Source: Anoxybacillus tepidamans PS2 (GTDB taxonomy: Bacteria; Bacillota; Bacilli; Bacillales; Anoxybacillaceae). Taken from it: 64,000 nucleotides of DNA. A program made the position numbers and the translations under genes. A model generated the notes under the pieces. The model was given only the letters and a program-made list of their open reading frames with translations. It made no database searches and was not told where the DNA came from. The DNA lies in assembly GCF_000620165.1 (NCBI RefSeq), contig NZ_JHVN01000014.1:1-64000 (forward strand), read 5' to 3'. Positions 53,429 to 62,677 of the stretch are shown piece after piece; within the stretch, counting starts at the first letter, position 1; every line of letters begins with the position of its first letter.

Positions 53429-54094
53429 TTATGTAAAATCAGATGGGTCAACGTTTCCATTCCATTCTTGGTAAAATTGCCGCAAAAACTGTTCCATAAA
53501 TTGATGGCGCCTAACGGCTAACATTTTCGCGCTTTCTGTGTGCAGTAAATCTTTTAACTTAAGCAGCTTTTCGTAAAAGTGATGAATCGCTGTACTAGGA
53601 CCATGGCGGTATTCTTCTTTTGTCATCGTCTCCCTGACCGAAAGCGCTGGGTCATACATAAGGTGCCCCCGATGGCCTGCATACATAAACGCCCTGGCAA
53701 TGCCAATCGCTCCAATCGCGTCGAGACGGTCGGCATCTTGCACGACCTTTCCTTCGAGCGTCCGCGGCGGTTTTCCGTTTCCCCCTTTGTAGGAAACCGT
53801 CGAAATCGCCTCGATCACGCTCTCTCTTTCTTCAGTTCCCATAGGAAAGCGCGCTAACCACTCCCTTACCAACCTCATTCCGATTTCTTCACTTCCGACG
53901 ATTTTCTCATCAGCTACATCGTGAAGAAGTGCTGCCATCTCCACAACAAATACATTCGCTCCCTCTTGTTGTGCCAGCTGGCAGCCTAGACGGCGGACGC
54001 GGTCAATGTGCCACCAATCATGGCCGCTCGAATCGCGTTCTAGTATCGATTTTACATACTGTTCTGTTTCGCGAATTATTTGTTCTTTTCTCAT
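53429..54094 (-). CDS. ypgQ: HD-domain phosphohydrolase YpgQ
   Basis: 221 aa. The HD pair is in VEMAALLHDVADEK, with an earlier His in GHDWWHIDRV, and VVQDADRLDAIGAIGIAR is the second metal-site segment. Related to nucleotide phosphohydrolases; metal-dependent. ATG 54094 has GGTGAG upstream. Confidence 0.9.
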   Translation of the reverse strand: MRKEQIIRETEQYVKSILERDSSGHDWWHIDRVRRLGCQLAQQEGANVFVVEMAALLHDVADEKIVGSEEIGMRLVREWLARFPMGTEERESVIEAISTVSYKGGNGKPPRTLEGKVVQDADRLDAIGAIGIARAFMYAGHRGHLMYDPALSVRETMTKEEYRHGPSTAIHHFYEKLLKLKDLLHTESAKMLAVRRHQFMEQFLRQFYQEWNGNVDPSDFT

Positions 54095-54116
54095 GATACT
54101 CACCGACAAAAAACCG

Positions 54117-54137
54117 TCTTTCCCATAAAGGAAAGAC
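54117..54137 (-). terminator. Intrinsic terminator after bsaA
   Basis: GTCTTTCC pairs with GGAAAGAC, then GGTTTTTT on the minus strand. Confidence 0.8.
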
Positions 54138-54148
54138 AGCCATTCTTC

Positions 54149-54628
54149 CTACTTTAATAATTTTTCGATCTCTTCTTTTAAGTCGCTTGGTTTCATCTTC
54201 GGAGCAAAGCGTTCAATCACATTTCCGTTTCGATCGACTAGAAACTTTGTGAAATTCCATTTAATTGCTTTCGTGCCAAATACGCCGGGTGCTTTGTCCG
54301 TTAAATAATCAAACAGCGGGTGGGCATGTTCTCCGTTCACGTCAACTTTTGCAAACATCGGGAACGTGACGCCATAATTCAGCTCACAAAATTGGGCAAT
54401 TTCTTCTTCCGCTCCTGGCTCTTGGTTTCCGAATTGATTGCATGGGAAGCCGAGCACAACCAACCCTTTATCACGGTACTCTTCATATAATTCCTGAAGC
54501 TCTTTATATTGCGGTGTGAATCCGCATTTGCTGGCGGTATTGACGATTAACAATACGTTCCCTTTGTACTCGGCAAGCCTTTTTTCTTCTCCTTGAATCG
54601 TTTTGACAGAAAAATCGTAAATGCTCAT
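54149..54628 (-). CDS. bsaA: Glutathione-peroxidase-like thiol peroxidase BsaA
   Basis: 159 aa. [20 protein letters not shown], then [16 protein letters not shown] with the peroxidatic Cys, [13 protein letters not shown] and [10 protein letters not shown]. Cys instead of selenocysteine; probably thioredoxin-dependent peroxide reduction. ATG at 54628 chosen; one ATG three bases earlier is equally possible. Confidence 0.93.
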   Translation of the reverse strand: MSIYDFSVKTIQGEEKRLAEYKGNVLLIVNTASKCGFTPQYKELQELYEEYRDKGLVVLGFPCNQFGNQEPGAEEEIAQFCELNYGVTFPMFAKVDVNGEHAHPLFDYLTDKAPGVFGTKAIKWNFTKFLVDRNGNVIERFAPKMKPSDLKEEIEKLLK

Positions 54629-54699
54629 CATTCTCACTCTCCTTATTCTAATAATAAAAGAATGGAGAGCGATTTTTCCACTTTTGCGCCCTGCAACGG

Positions 54700-55209
54700 T
54701 CAGAATGCACGCAGCTCTTGAAGCGATTGAAGCATATAAGGCACCATCGCAAGCACATCATCAACATTCTCCTCGCGAATAAGCCGACCAAATTGCACTT
54801 CAATTTCGTTATGCCAATCACTTTCTTTATGATCACGCCGCAACGTTTGACGAATGATCCGATTTTCTCCCCAAATGCGCAACAAAGTCTTTTCAATCAG
54901 CGGACATGTCGTTTCTGGCTGCTCTACAGGCATGAAAAACGCAATCGACAGCGCGCAGCCAGGCTGAGATGATTCTTGAAGCAATTCGCGGGCAATTTGC
55001 TCCAATTCCATTTCTAGTGTTACCTTGCATAATATAGGTGCGTTTTCATCGGCACGCAAGCGAAATGCAATCTCATATGTTCTTGAAAAATGGGCTAAAT
55101 CGACTAGATCACGGCGGTCGACGACTACGAGTGTATTCTCTAAATCCAGATCATAAATCGCGCCTTCAATAACGGTTTTTAAATTATCAAAAGCAGTCGG
55201 GTCAAACAT
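54700..55209 (-). CDS. Hypothetical protein, 169 aa
   Basis: Acidic, soluble: [20 protein letters not shown], then [20 protein letters not shown] and a helical C-terminus ([20 protein letters not shown]). No motif I can assign. It lies 15 bases downstream of fhs, probably co-transcribed with it. Function unknown. Confidence 0.72.
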   Translation of the reverse strand: MFDPTAFDNLKTVIEGAIYDLDLENTLVVVDRRDLVDLAHFSRTYEIAFRLRADENAPILCKVTLEMELEQIARELLQESSQPGCALSIAFFMPVEQPETTCPLIEKTLLRIWGENRIIRQTLRRDHKESDWHNEIEVQFGRLIREENVDDVLAMVPYMLQSLQELRAF

Positions 55210-55224
55210 CGGTCATCCCCCATT

Positions 55225-56913
55225 TTAAAACAAACCAACCGCATTTCCATGTTCATCGATGCCCATGTTTAACGCTGCCGGCTTTTTTGGCAGTCCCGGC
55301 ATTGTCATAACATCGCCTGTTAGAGCGACAATGAATCCAGCGCCAATCGAAGGCTTGAATTCACGCACCGTAATAATAAAGTCCGTTGGCCGACCTAATT
55401 TTGTCGGGTCATCGGAAAGCGAATATTGTGTTTTAGCCATACATACCGGTAGACGATCCCAGCCAAACTCCGCAAACTGCGCCATTTGTTTTTGTGCCTT
55501 CGCAGTGAATGCCACATCTTTCGCTCCATAAACGGTGCGGGCAATTTTGCGAATTTTATCAGGAAGCGGCTCGTTCACGTCATATAAAGGAGAAAATTCG
55601 TTTTTCCCTCTTTCAATGATATCGAGCACCTTTTCGGCAAGGTCCATTCCGCCTTCTCCACCTTTTGCCCATACTTCCGTAAGCGCAACTGGATAATGAT
55701 GTTCACCGCAAAAAGCTCTAAGTGCTTCAATTTCTTGCTCCGTATCTGTAACAAAGCGGTTAATCGCCACGACAAACGGTAAACCGAATGCCTGAATCGT
55801 TTCAATGTGCTTTTGTAAATTGCTTAAGCCCGCTCGCAGCGCCGCAACATTTTCGAGATGCAATTCCTGTTTGGAAACGCCTCCGTGCATTTTTAATGCG
55901 CGAATCGTTGCCACGACGACAACCGCCGCCGGCTGAATTTCCGCAACGCGGGCTTTGATATGAAGAAACTTTTCCGCTCCTAAGTCGGCGCCAAAACCAG
56001 CTTCTGTGACAACGTAATCCCCGAGCTTCTGCGCCATCTTTGTCGCAATGACGCTATTGCAGCCGTGAGCGATATTGGCAAATGGACCGCCGTGCACAAG
56101 CGCTGGTGCATGCTCAACGGTCTGCACTAAATTCGGTTTATATGCGTCTTTTAACAAGAGCGTCAGCGCCCCCTCAACCCCTAAATCGCCGACCGTTACC
56201 GGCTGCTTGTCCACATTATAAGCAACAACAATGCGGGAAAGCCGCTCCTTTAAATCTCGCAAATCTTTCGCCAAACAAAACACAGCCATAATTTCCGAAG
56301 CGACGGTAATATCGAAACCGTCTTCACGCGGCACTCCTTGCGTCGGACCACCGAGGCCGACAATCACATGACGCAGCGCGCGATCGTTTAAATCAACGGC
56401 CCGCTTCCAAACAATGCGGCGCACATCGATGCGCAACTCATTGCCGTGATGGATATGATTGTCAATGAAAGCTGCGAGGGCATTTGTCGTTGCTGTAATC
56501 GCATGCAAATCTCCGGTAAAATGAAGATTGATTTCATCCATCGGCAATACTTGCGAATAGCCGCCGCCAGTTGCTCCTCCTTTGACTCCCATCGTCGGTC
56601 CGAGCGATGGCTCACGCATGGCGATGATTGCTTTTTTTCCAAGCTTATGCAACGCTTGCCCCAATCCTACTGTTACCGTCGATTTTCCTTCTCCGGCAGG
56701 CGTTGGATTGATCGCCGTGACTAAAATTACTTTTCCGTCAGGCTTCTTCTCCAGCCGTTTCATCACATCGAGCGAAATTTTCGCCTTATAATGACCGTAC
56801 GGCTCCAGTTCTTCTTCCAAAATACCGAGGTCATCGGCGATGTCTTGGATTCGTTTTAATTTTGTTTCTTTGGCAATTTCAAGATCTGTTTTCCACTTCG
56901 TCGTCGCTGTCAT
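55225..56913 (-). CDS. fhs: Formate--tetrahydrofolate ligase
   Basis: 562 aa. ATP loop in [17 protein letters not shown], conserved [24 protein letters not shown] and [19 protein letters not shown]. Joins formate to tetrahydrofolate with ATP, giving 10-formyl-THF. RBS GGAGG lies seven bases before ATG. No tetrahydrofolate riboswitch is visible upstream. Confidence 0.96.
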   Translation of the reverse strand: MTATTKWKTDLEIAKETKLKRIQDIADDLGILEEELEPYGHYKAKISLDVMKRLEKKPDGKVILVTAINPTPAGEGKSTVTVGLGQALHKLGKKAIIAMREPSLGPTMGVKGGATGGGYSQVLPMDEINLHFTGDLHAITATTNALAAFIDNHIHHGNELRIDVRRIVWKRAVDLNDRALRHVIVGLGGPTQGVPREDGFDITVASEIMAVFCLAKDLRDLKERLSRIVVAYNVDKQPVTVGDLGVEGALTLLLKDAYKPNLVQTVEHAPALVHGGPFANIAHGCNSVIATKMAQKLGDYVVTEAGFGADLGAEKFLHIKARVAEIQPAAVVVVATIRALKMHGGVSKQELHLENVAALRAGLSNLQKHIETIQAFGLPFVVAINRFVTDTEQEIEALRAFCGEHHYPVALTEVWAKGGEGGMDLAEKVLDIIERGKNEFSPLYDVNEPLPDKIRKIARTVYGAKDVAFTAKAQKQMAQFAEFGWDRLPVCMAKTQYSLSDDPTKLGRPTDFIITVREFKPSIGAGFIVALTGDVMTMPGLPKKPAALNMGIDEHGNAVGLF

Positions 56914-57081
56914 CGTCTTTCCTCCAGTAATCAGAACTTATATGTATTGGTGAATCTATTTAAAATGACGCTATATTTATAGCTTTTTCACCGTTGTTGA
57001 AGGAGGCTGCTATATATGCGCCTATCTATCTAAACCATTTACAGGCGTCAAATTTTGCCCGCTGGCATTACAAAAATGCAG

Positions 57082-57097
57082 TACAAAAACTTTTGTA
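57082..57097. promoter_or_regulatory. 16-bp palindrome between fhs and metA
   Basis: TACAAAA-AC-TTTTGTA is a perfect inverted repeat between the divergent fhs and metA genes. It could be an operator. I see no SAM riboswitch in 56914-57300. Confidence 0.35.
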
Positions 57098-57300
57098 TCC
57101 ATCCCTATTTTAGAAAATCTGAGGGATTTCATACAAGACAATTATACATTACCGAAAATAAAATAACGGAGTATCAATACTTATGTTAGCCGTTGTATTT
57201 ATTTTATCATTCAGAGAAGTGAGAAAAAATTAATTGAATAAAATTTGTAATGTTCTTATAATTAAGTTATTTAAAAAATTTGGATTGGAGGATGAGACTG

Positions 57301-58209
57301 TTGCCGATTAATATTCCAAAACACTTGCCAGCCAAAGAAATATTAGAACAAGAAAACATTTTCGTCATGGATGAAGAACGGGCGTATTCGCAAGATATTC
57401 GTCCGCTAAATATAGTCATTTTAAACTTGATGCCGCAAAAAGAGAAAGCGGAAACGCAGCTTTTGCGCTTGCTCGGTAACTCCCCGCTTCAAGTAAATAT
57501 CACATTTTTGCGTCCGGAAACGCATGAGGCAAAAACAACAAGCCAATATCATCTCGATCAATTTTATACTACCTTTCCTCACATTCGCCATCGCAAATTT
57601 GATGGGATGATTATTACAGGTGCGCCTGTTGAGCATTTGCCGTTTGAACAAGTTGATTATTGGAATGAACTTGTCGAAATTATGGAATGGACGAAAACAA
57701 ACGTCACATCCACGTTACATATTTGCTGGGGCGCGCAAGCAGGGCTTTATTACCATTATGGAATTCCAAAATATATGCTGCCGCAAAAATGTTTTGGGAT
57801 TTTCGAACATACATTAGAGGTGAAAAATGTAAAATTGCTGCGCGGGTTCGATGATGTGTTTCGCATTCCGCATTCCCGTCATACCGATGTATTGCGCGAA
57901 GATATTGAAAAAGTGACGGAATTAACGCTTTTGTCAGCATCGGAGAAAGCAGGGGTGTGCCTTGTTGCTTCCAACGACGGAAAACAAATCTTTTTAACAG
58001 GTCACCCAGAATATGATGCCACTACGCTGCGAGAAGAATATGAGCGTGATCTCTCGAGAGGGTTGCCGATCCACATTCCAGAATCATATTTTCCGAACGA
58101 CGATCCGACAAAAGAGCCGTTGAACACGTGGCGCTCTCATGCCAATTTGTTGTTCGTCAACTGGCTGAACTACTATGTGTATCAGGAAACGCCGTACGTG
58201 TGGGAATGA
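57301..58209 (+). CDS. metA: Homoserine O-acetyltransferase (MetA/HTS family)
   Basis: 302 aa. [19 protein letters not shown] contains the catalytic Cys, and [17 protein letters not shown] the His/Glu. [17 protein letters not shown] has Glu, not Gly, after TGAPV. In characterised homologues this residue selects acetyl-CoA over succinyl-CoA. First step of methionine synthesis from homoserine. TTG at 57301 has GGAGG nine bases upstream. Confidence 0.93.
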   Translation: MPINIPKHLPAKEILEQENIFVMDEERAYSQDIRPLNIVILNLMPQKEKAETQLLRLLGNSPLQVNITFLRPETHEAKTTSQYHLDQFYTTFPHIRHRKFDGMIITGAPVEHLPFEQVDYWNELVEIMEWTKTNVTSTLHICWGAQAGLYYHYGIPKYMLPQKCFGIFEHTLEVKNVKLLRGFDDVFRIPHSRHTDVLREDIEKVTELTLLSASEKAGVCLVASNDGKQIFLTGHPEYDATTLREEYERDLSRGLPIHIPESYFPNDDPTKEPLNTWRSHANLLFVNWLNYYVYQETPYVWE

Positions 58210-58441
58210 GTGTATTCTAAATAAACTTCATTGAGCAAAACCTTATAACATCAGTGGTTTTCCACTGGTCTCTCTGAATCAAATTTACTTATCTTTCTCC
58301 ATTTAACTGGAATGCGCGGTCAAAAATGCGGTCGTATAAAAATTTATCAGCAATAAACAAGTTTTGCGTCTTCCTACAAGCTTTGGATTCGTATTAAAAC
58401 AAAGGGAAGCATTTTGAAAAAGCTCACAAAAAGGGGGTTTT

Positions 58442-58627
58442 ATGGAAAACAAAAAATGCGGTAAATGCGGAAGCACCGAATTTGCCGAGGGGACAGATTA
58501 TATGCCTATAAAACTAAATAAGATGTCGCTAGGTGGTTCTAATAAAATTTATACCTTTTGTTTAGAGTGTGGAGAAGTTTATTCAATCCGTATTGAAAAT
58601 ACTACTATTTTCAAAAAACAAACTTAA
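58442..58627 (+). CDS. Zinc-ribbon small protein, 61 aa
   Basis: KKCGKCGSTEF and FCLECGEVYSI give two CxxC knuckles, a treble-clef zinc ribbon. ATG is preceded by GGGGG at four to five bases. A terminator follows. No function assigned; nucleic-acid binding is possible. The rest of 58628-58993 holds the terminator and a doubtful 20-codon frame on the minus strand (TTG start near 58790). Confidence 0.75.
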   Translation: MENKKCGKCGSTEFAEGTDYMPIKLNKMSLGGSNKIYTFCLECGEVYSIRIENTTIFKKQT

Positions 58628-58678
58628 CTGTATTAAAGTTGAGCTGCCCCTCAAATAATGAGCATTGCTTTTAGAAAA

Positions 58679-58709
58679 AAGGGAAACCTTGATAGTTTTG
58701 GTTTCCCTT
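58679..58709 (+). terminator. Intrinsic terminator
   Basis: AAGGGAAACC pairs with GGTTTCCCTT. Confidence 0.8.
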
Positions 58710-58993
58710 AATTAATTTATTACACCGTAAACTCAAATCCTTTTATTGGTCTCCCCTGTTCTTTTTCATTTAACTCGTCCAAAATCCCCCCTCTTCCTCC
58801 TTTGGTCGTATGTAGGAAAAGTGCACTAATAACTAAAAACGTATGATAACTGCCCAAAACGCATAAAAAAAGCACGTAGCGGAACAATTAGAAATGGGAA
58901 GTGCCCAACCAATGTCCAAACGATGAACAGGGAAAGCTTCCGTCCACGACACCAATAAACTACATAAACATAAAATGGAGGCAGAAATGACAT

Positions 58994-59221
58994 ATGAGAG
59001 TCATCATTGATTTTCAAGATCTTGTTGAGGGAAAGTATGAAACCGTTCAATCGATCGAAAGCGACATGTCCTCTGAAGACATTGAGTTTTTCGTAAAGCA
59101 TGCATCAGAACCACTCGTTGTAGAAGGTATTGAGGAACACACATATACGCATTTTAGTTCTTCTTTCGTTTTAGGGCACGATGGAAAATTAGTTTATCGG
59201 ATGTTGCTAAGAGAAATGTAG
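58994..59221 (+). CDS. Hypothetical protein, 75 aa
   Basis: MRVIIDFQDLVEGKYETVQS, then HASEPLVVEGIEEHTYTHFS and a C-terminal KLVYRMLLREM. Small alpha/beta protein. RBS GGAGG is 12 bases upstream, rather far. A terminator follows at 59259. Family not recognised. Confidence 0.6.
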   Translation: MRVIIDFQDLVEGKYETVQSIESDMSSEDIEFFVKHASEPLVVEGIEEHTYTHFSSSFVLGHDGKLVYRMLLREM

Positions 59222-59258
59222 CAGACGCTAAGCCGTAAGAATATCTCATTGTAACAAT

Positions 59259-59293
59259 AAAAGCATGTGACATCGAGTACATCACATGCTTTT
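59259..59293. terminator. Bidirectional terminator
   Basis: AAAAGCATGTGA pairs with TCACATGCTTTT. Confidence 0.88.
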
Positions 59294-59304
59294 TTACCTT
59301 CACA

Positions 59305-59574
59305 TTACCGACCTAGTGATCTCCAGTCTACTTTTTTCTCTGTCAGCTGTCTTGTACATTTATTGTTGCTGTTATTTTTTTTGATCAAGTTAATAATTTG
59401 TGCTCTCGATTTGTTTTTTGTCAAATTTGTAGGATGGTGAAAATGATACGTGCAATTCTGTCGATAAAAATGCCCCCCTAATTCATCTGTTCGTCCTGAA
59501 TGAGCCGATACATCGGTGACTCCCCCAAACAGCAATGCCGCTCCTAATGTAAAATGAATCAGTCTCTTTCTCAT
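59305..59574 (-). CDS. YHYH-domain exported small protein
   Basis: 89 aa. A signal peptide (LIHFTLGAALLFGGVTDVSA) precedes HSGRTDELGGHFYRQNCTYHFHH. The HSGRTD-x-x-GGH opening and the TYHFHH replacement of YHYH are the YHYH-domain marks; His/Cys may bind metal. Tail basic. Function unknown. RBS GGGGG upstream. Confidence 0.78.
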   Translation of the reverse strand: MRKRLIHFTLGAALLFGGVTDVSAHSGRTDELGGHFYRQNCTYHFHHPTNLTKNKSRAQIINLIKKNNSNNKCTRQLTEKKVDWRSLGR

Positions 59575-59758
59575 CTTTGTCCCCCTTGTTGATTCTTCAC
59601 TGCACCTTCATATTTATATCAAAAATCGATTAATTTGGAAACCTTTTCGTTCGCTAAAACTTCTTATAGGTCGACAAAAAAAGTCAAAGGGTTCGACAAG
59701 AAAAAAGAAGAAATAGAAAATAAATGTTTCAACATAGAATGAAAGGGATGGAGAACAA

Positions 59759-59887
59759 ATGAGATCTGAACGAAGAAAACAATGGAAAACTCATTGGAAA
59801 AAGTACAAACATTTATTTAAAGGATCACGCATGGAGCGGCGAAATAAGTGGCGCCATAAATGGGAAGATAAATATATTGCTAGTTAG
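59759..59887 (+). CDS. Basic Trp/Lys-rich small protein, 42 aa
   Basis: RSERRKQWKTHWKKYKHLFK and RMERRNKWRHKWEDKY are two similar basic/aromatic blocks, as if an internal repeat. GGATGGAG lies before the ATG and a very strong terminator follows. Not recognised. Confidence 0.5.
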   Translation: MRSERRKQWKTHWKKYKHLFKGSRMERRNKWRHKWEDKYIAS

Positions 59888-59894
59888 CGCATCA

Positions 59895-59933
59895 CACAAA
59901 AGAGGAACGCGTTACTTGCGTTCCTCTTTTGTG
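59895..59933 (+). terminator. Strong intrinsic terminator
   Basis: CACAAAAGAGGAACGC pairs perfectly with its complement, 16 bp. Confidence 0.92.
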
Positions 59934-60054
59934 CTTTTATACGAAATCTCTTGGCGTCTTCATCATTTTTATGGATTCCCCACTCTTGTCCATAACATTT
60001 TGGCTATAGAAATAATACGATGTAATAACTTGAAAACAGGAGGTGAAGATATCA

Positions 60055-60144
60055 ATGGGATACGGCGGTAATAACGGGTTTGTGTTGATCGTTGTGTTGT
60101 TCATTTTATTAATTATCGTTGGTGCTGCGTTTATGGGTTACTAA
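60055..60144 (+). CDS. YjcZ-family sporulation protein, 29 aa
   Basis: MGYGGNNGFVLIVVLFILLI then IVGAAFMGY. The Gly/Tyr start plus a single helix of F-x-L-I-V-V-L-F-I-L-L-I-I-V-G is the YjcZ/SscA pattern of spore small membrane proteins. AGGAGGTG lies nine bases upstream. A terminator follows. Confidence 0.85.
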   Translation: MGYGGNNGFVLIVVLFILLIIVGAAFMGY

Positions 60145-60155
60145 TGTAGCACAAG

Positions 60156-60187
60156 GAGGCGTGCCCCTCTAAAGGCGGGCACGCCTC
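60156..60187. terminator. Bidirectional terminator
   Basis: GAGGCGTGCCC pairs with GGGCACGCCTC, then TTTTTT on the plus strand. Confidence 0.9.
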
Positions 60188-60191
60188 TTTT

Positions 60192-60872
60192 TTATTGCTT
60201 CCGTAGCATAAATAACCACATAAATGTAAGTGCTTGTTTTAATTCTAATGATAATCCGGAAAGCAATTGCTCGCGCACTCCTTTTTTATACACTCCTTGC
60301 CCATCTACCAACTCCCAACCATTCTCTTGTGCCAATTGTTCAAATTCCCACGGCATCATTGTATTGCAAATGACGGGCTTTCCGTACAGCCGCGGATAGC
60401 TATTGGTGCGCGGTGCTGCTGTTGGTCCAAGCAAACCGACACATAAATAATGGCCTTGCTTAAGTATTCTTCTCATTTCATTTAACGCTTTCAAAGGCTT
60501 CTGTGTCCATTCGAGGGAGTTAATCGCCATCGCTCCCGAAAACGTTTCATCCGCAAACGGCAAGTTAGTTAAATCCCCTTGAATGAATCTCAAACTCTCG
60601 TGTTCTCCTCGCGCTTTTGCCTTTTCGATCATCTCACGTGATAAATCAACCCCAACAACACGATAACCTGATTGGCACAGCTTCCAAGCCCCGTATCCGT
60701 CACCGCATCCTAAATCAGCTACCTCACTTCCTTTCGGTATGTACCTAGACATGAAAGGAACAATTGTTTTTCTGCTTCCATGCTCCCACATTTCTTCACT
60801 GCTTTTATTCCAAAATTCCGCCCGTTCATCCCATTGTTTTTGTGCTTCATTATGCCAATTGAACCGTTCCAT
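60192..60872 (-). CDS. Class I SAM-dependent methyltransferase
   Basis: 226 aa. GSEVADLGCGDGYGAWKLCQ (motif I), VVGVDLSREMIEKAKARG (motif II), GDLTNLPFADETFSGAMAIN (motifs III-IV). UbiE/type 11 methyltransferase group; small-molecule acceptor unknown. Stand-alone and divergent from a DUF3892 gene. Confidence 0.88.
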   Translation of the reverse strand: MERFNWHNEAQKQWDERAEFWNKSSEEMWEHGSRKTIVPFMSRYIPKGSEVADLGCGDGYGAWKLCQSGYRVVGVDLSREMIEKAKARGEHESLRFIQGDLTNLPFADETFSGAMAINSLEWTQKPLKALNEMRRILKQGHYLCVGLLGPTAAPRTNSYPRLYGKPVICNTMMPWEFEQLAQENGWELVDGQGVYKKGVREQLLSGLSLELKQALTFMWLFMLRKQ

Positions 60873-60943
60873 TGTTTACACATCCTTTGAATGAAAATAT
60901 CGGTAGAGGGAACAATAAATTTGTAAAAGGGAGTGATACTAAA

Positions 60944-61177
60944 ATGAACGAACATGAAACATTTGTAGCCATCCAAAAAAACCATGAAGGTACCATCATC
61001 AACTTTAAAACTTCCACAGGCCGCGTGCTGTCGTACCGAAAGGCAATGATGGAAATTGAGAACGGAAACGTTAGCGGGGCATACGTGTTCACAGACGAAG
61101 ACGGTCACTCTTATATTAGCGCAACCCCCACAGAACATGCGACCGGCTCTCTAGAGAATCTGCCAACCTTTTTCTAA
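60944..61177 (+). CDS. DUF3892 small protein
   Basis: 77 aa: ETFVAIQKNHEGTIINFKTS, VLSYRKAMMEIENGNVSGAY, ATGSLENLPTFF. Paralogue of 27011-27235 with the shared ending LENLPTF. AAAGGGAG precedes the ATG. Likely followed by the next small gene in one transcript. Confidence 0.85.
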   Translation: MNEHETFVAIQKNHEGTIINFKTSTGRVLSYRKAMMEIENGNVSGAYVFTDEDGHSYISATPTEHATGSLENLPTFF

Positions 61178-61202
61178 CATTTTCTATGAAAGGAAGATAT
61201 CA

Positions 61203-61340
61203 ATGACAAAAAAATTTAACGAAAGAGGAAGCAACAACCAAAATTCACCTGCTGGAACGCAAAACACAATCAGCGGCGACAACAGTAAAGGAAATAAACG
61301 AAATAAGTCACAAAACGATAAAAGCGATTCGCACGAATAA
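61203..61340 (+). CDS. Hydrophilic Asn/Lys/Ser-rich small protein, 45 aa
   Basis: MTKKFNERGSNNQNSPAGTQ, then NTISGDNSKGNKRNKSQNDK and SDSHE. Extremely hydrophilic and probably disordered, as with small spore or stress proteins. RBS GGAAG eight bases upstream; 25 bases after the DUF3892 gene. Confidence 0.5.
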   Translation: MTKKFNERGSNNQNSPAGTQNTISGDNSKGNKRNKSQNDKSDSHE

Positions 61341-61372
61341 TCTTTGAAATGTAAAATTTCTCAAGACGCGGA

Positions 61373-61921
61373 TCAAAACTCGATGCCCTTTACGGCAGAA
61401 ACTCCTTCACAATAGTCGTGTTTTATCGCCTGCATGTTGGTGACAATATCCGCTACATCCGTTAACTCTTTTTTAGCCGAACGGCCTGTAATAACAAGAT
61501 GGAGATGCGAGGGACGCATACGGATGAGTTCAACCACATCCTCAACCGAAAGAACATCGTCAATCGGAAAGCGATCAATCGCTAACGCATTATTCAGTTC
61601 GTCCAATATAATCATATCATACGTTCCGGACATAATTTTTTCTTTTGCAAATTGCCATGCTTTTTTTAATGCCTGACGATGTTCTTCCGGCGTTTTCGTC
61701 CATGTAAACCCGGCTCCCATTTGAGACATTTCAATCCCTAGCTTGGCCATCATGATGTGCTCGCCATACGTCCGCTCTGGAGATTTAATAAATTGAATAA
61801 TCGCTACCTTTTTTCCTCTTCCAGCCGCTCGTAATGCCAATCCCAGGGCGGCTGTTGTTTTTCCTTTTCCATCCCCCGTATAGATAATGACGCGTCCTTT
61901 ATGCTGTTTCAACCGGATCAC
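61373..61921 (-). CDS. cobO: Cob(I)yrinic acid a,c-diamide adenosyltransferase
   Basis: 182 aa. P-loop YTGDGKGKTTAALGLALRAAGRGKKVAIIQFIK and DMIILDELNNAL, of the BtuR/CobO/CobA-type family. Adds the 5'-deoxyadenosyl group to cob(I)yrinate/cobalamin with ATP. Overlaps the preceding cobA gene by 23 bases, in a cobT-cobA-cobO order. Confidence 0.94.
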   Translation of the reverse strand: MIRLKQHKGRVIIYTGDGKGKTTAALGLALRAAGRGKKVAIIQFIKSPERTYGEHIMMAKLGIEMSQMGAGFTWTKTPEEHRQALKKAWQFAKEKIMSGTYDMIILDELNNALAIDRFPIDDVLSVEDVVELIRMRPSHLHLVITGRSAKKELTDVADIVTNMQAIKHDYCEGVSAVKGIEF

Positions 61922-62675
61922 CTTCTAATTCGTGAAACCATTGAATTGCTTCACGCAATCTTACTACCTCCCCAACAACAATGATCGCTGGGTGAGAAAT
62001 ACAAGCGCTTTTCGCCTTTTCCTCAATATTTTGCAGCGTCCCCACAACCGTACGCTGCCTTGCAGTCGTTCCCCATTCAATAATGGCTGTTTTTGTTTCA
62101 GGCGACTTCCCATGCTGAATAAGCTGCTGACAAATATAAGACAAATTTCCGATTCCCATATAAAAGGCAATCGTATCGCTGCCGTTCGCTAACGCCTGCC
62201 AATTAAGACGATCTTCCCCTTTTTCCTTTCGCCCATGTCCCGTTACAATCGTAAAAGAAGTCGCTATGTTGCGGTAGGTGACAGGAATACCAGCATAAGC
62301 AGCGGCTGCAATTCCCGCTGTGACCCCCGGAACGATTTCAAAAGGGATGCCGTGTTTCGCTAATACTTCTGCTTCCTCCCCACCTCGCCCGAATATGAAC
62401 GGATCGCCTCCTTTTAACCGTACGACCGTCTTTTCTTGCAACGCTTTCTCCACGAGCCATTGATGAATTCGTTCTTGAATAGTTCCGTGTTTTCCCGGCT
62501 CTTTTCCGGCATAAATTAATTCCGCCCCTTTTTTCGCATATTGGAGCAATTCGTTGCTTACAAGACGATCGTAAATAATAACGTCCGCTTTTTGTATGCA
62601 TTCCATGCCGTAAACCGTGATCAGTCTTGGGTCTCCAGGTCCTGCGCCGACTAAATATACTTTTCCTTTATTCAT
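61899..62675 (-). CDS. cobA: Uroporphyrinogen-III C-methyltransferase
   Basis: 258 aa. VYLVGAGPGDPRLITVYGMECIQKADVIIYDRLVS is the SUMT opening; LKGGDPFIFGRGGEEAEVLA and ITYRN-like PVTYRNIATSFTIVTGHG are conserved. Makes precorrin-2 for B12 and sirohaem from uroporphyrinogen III with two SAM. Two bases after cobT. Confidence 0.95.
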   Translation of the reverse strand: MNKGKVYLVGAGPGDPRLITVYGMECIQKADVIIYDRLVSNELLQYAKKGAELIYAGKEPGKHGTIQERIHQWLVEKALQEKTVVRLKGGDPFIFGRGGEEAEVLAKHGIPFEIVPGVTAGIAAAAYAGIPVTYRNIATSFTIVTGHGRKEKGEDRLNWQALANGSDTIAFYMGIGNLSYICQQLIQHGKSPETKTAIIEWGTTARQRTVVGTLQNIEEKAKSACISHPAIIVVGEVVRLREAIQWFHELEGDPVETA

Positions 62676-62677
62676 GC

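Noticed and set aside
56914-57300. SAM or tetrahydrofolate riboswitch for metA or fhs
   Set aside because: None of the conserved core sequences of these riboswitches is present.
58730-58795. 20-codon minus-strand frame starting at TTG behind AGGAGG
   Set aside because: Too short, no family, and the RBS could be incidental; kept only as a note.
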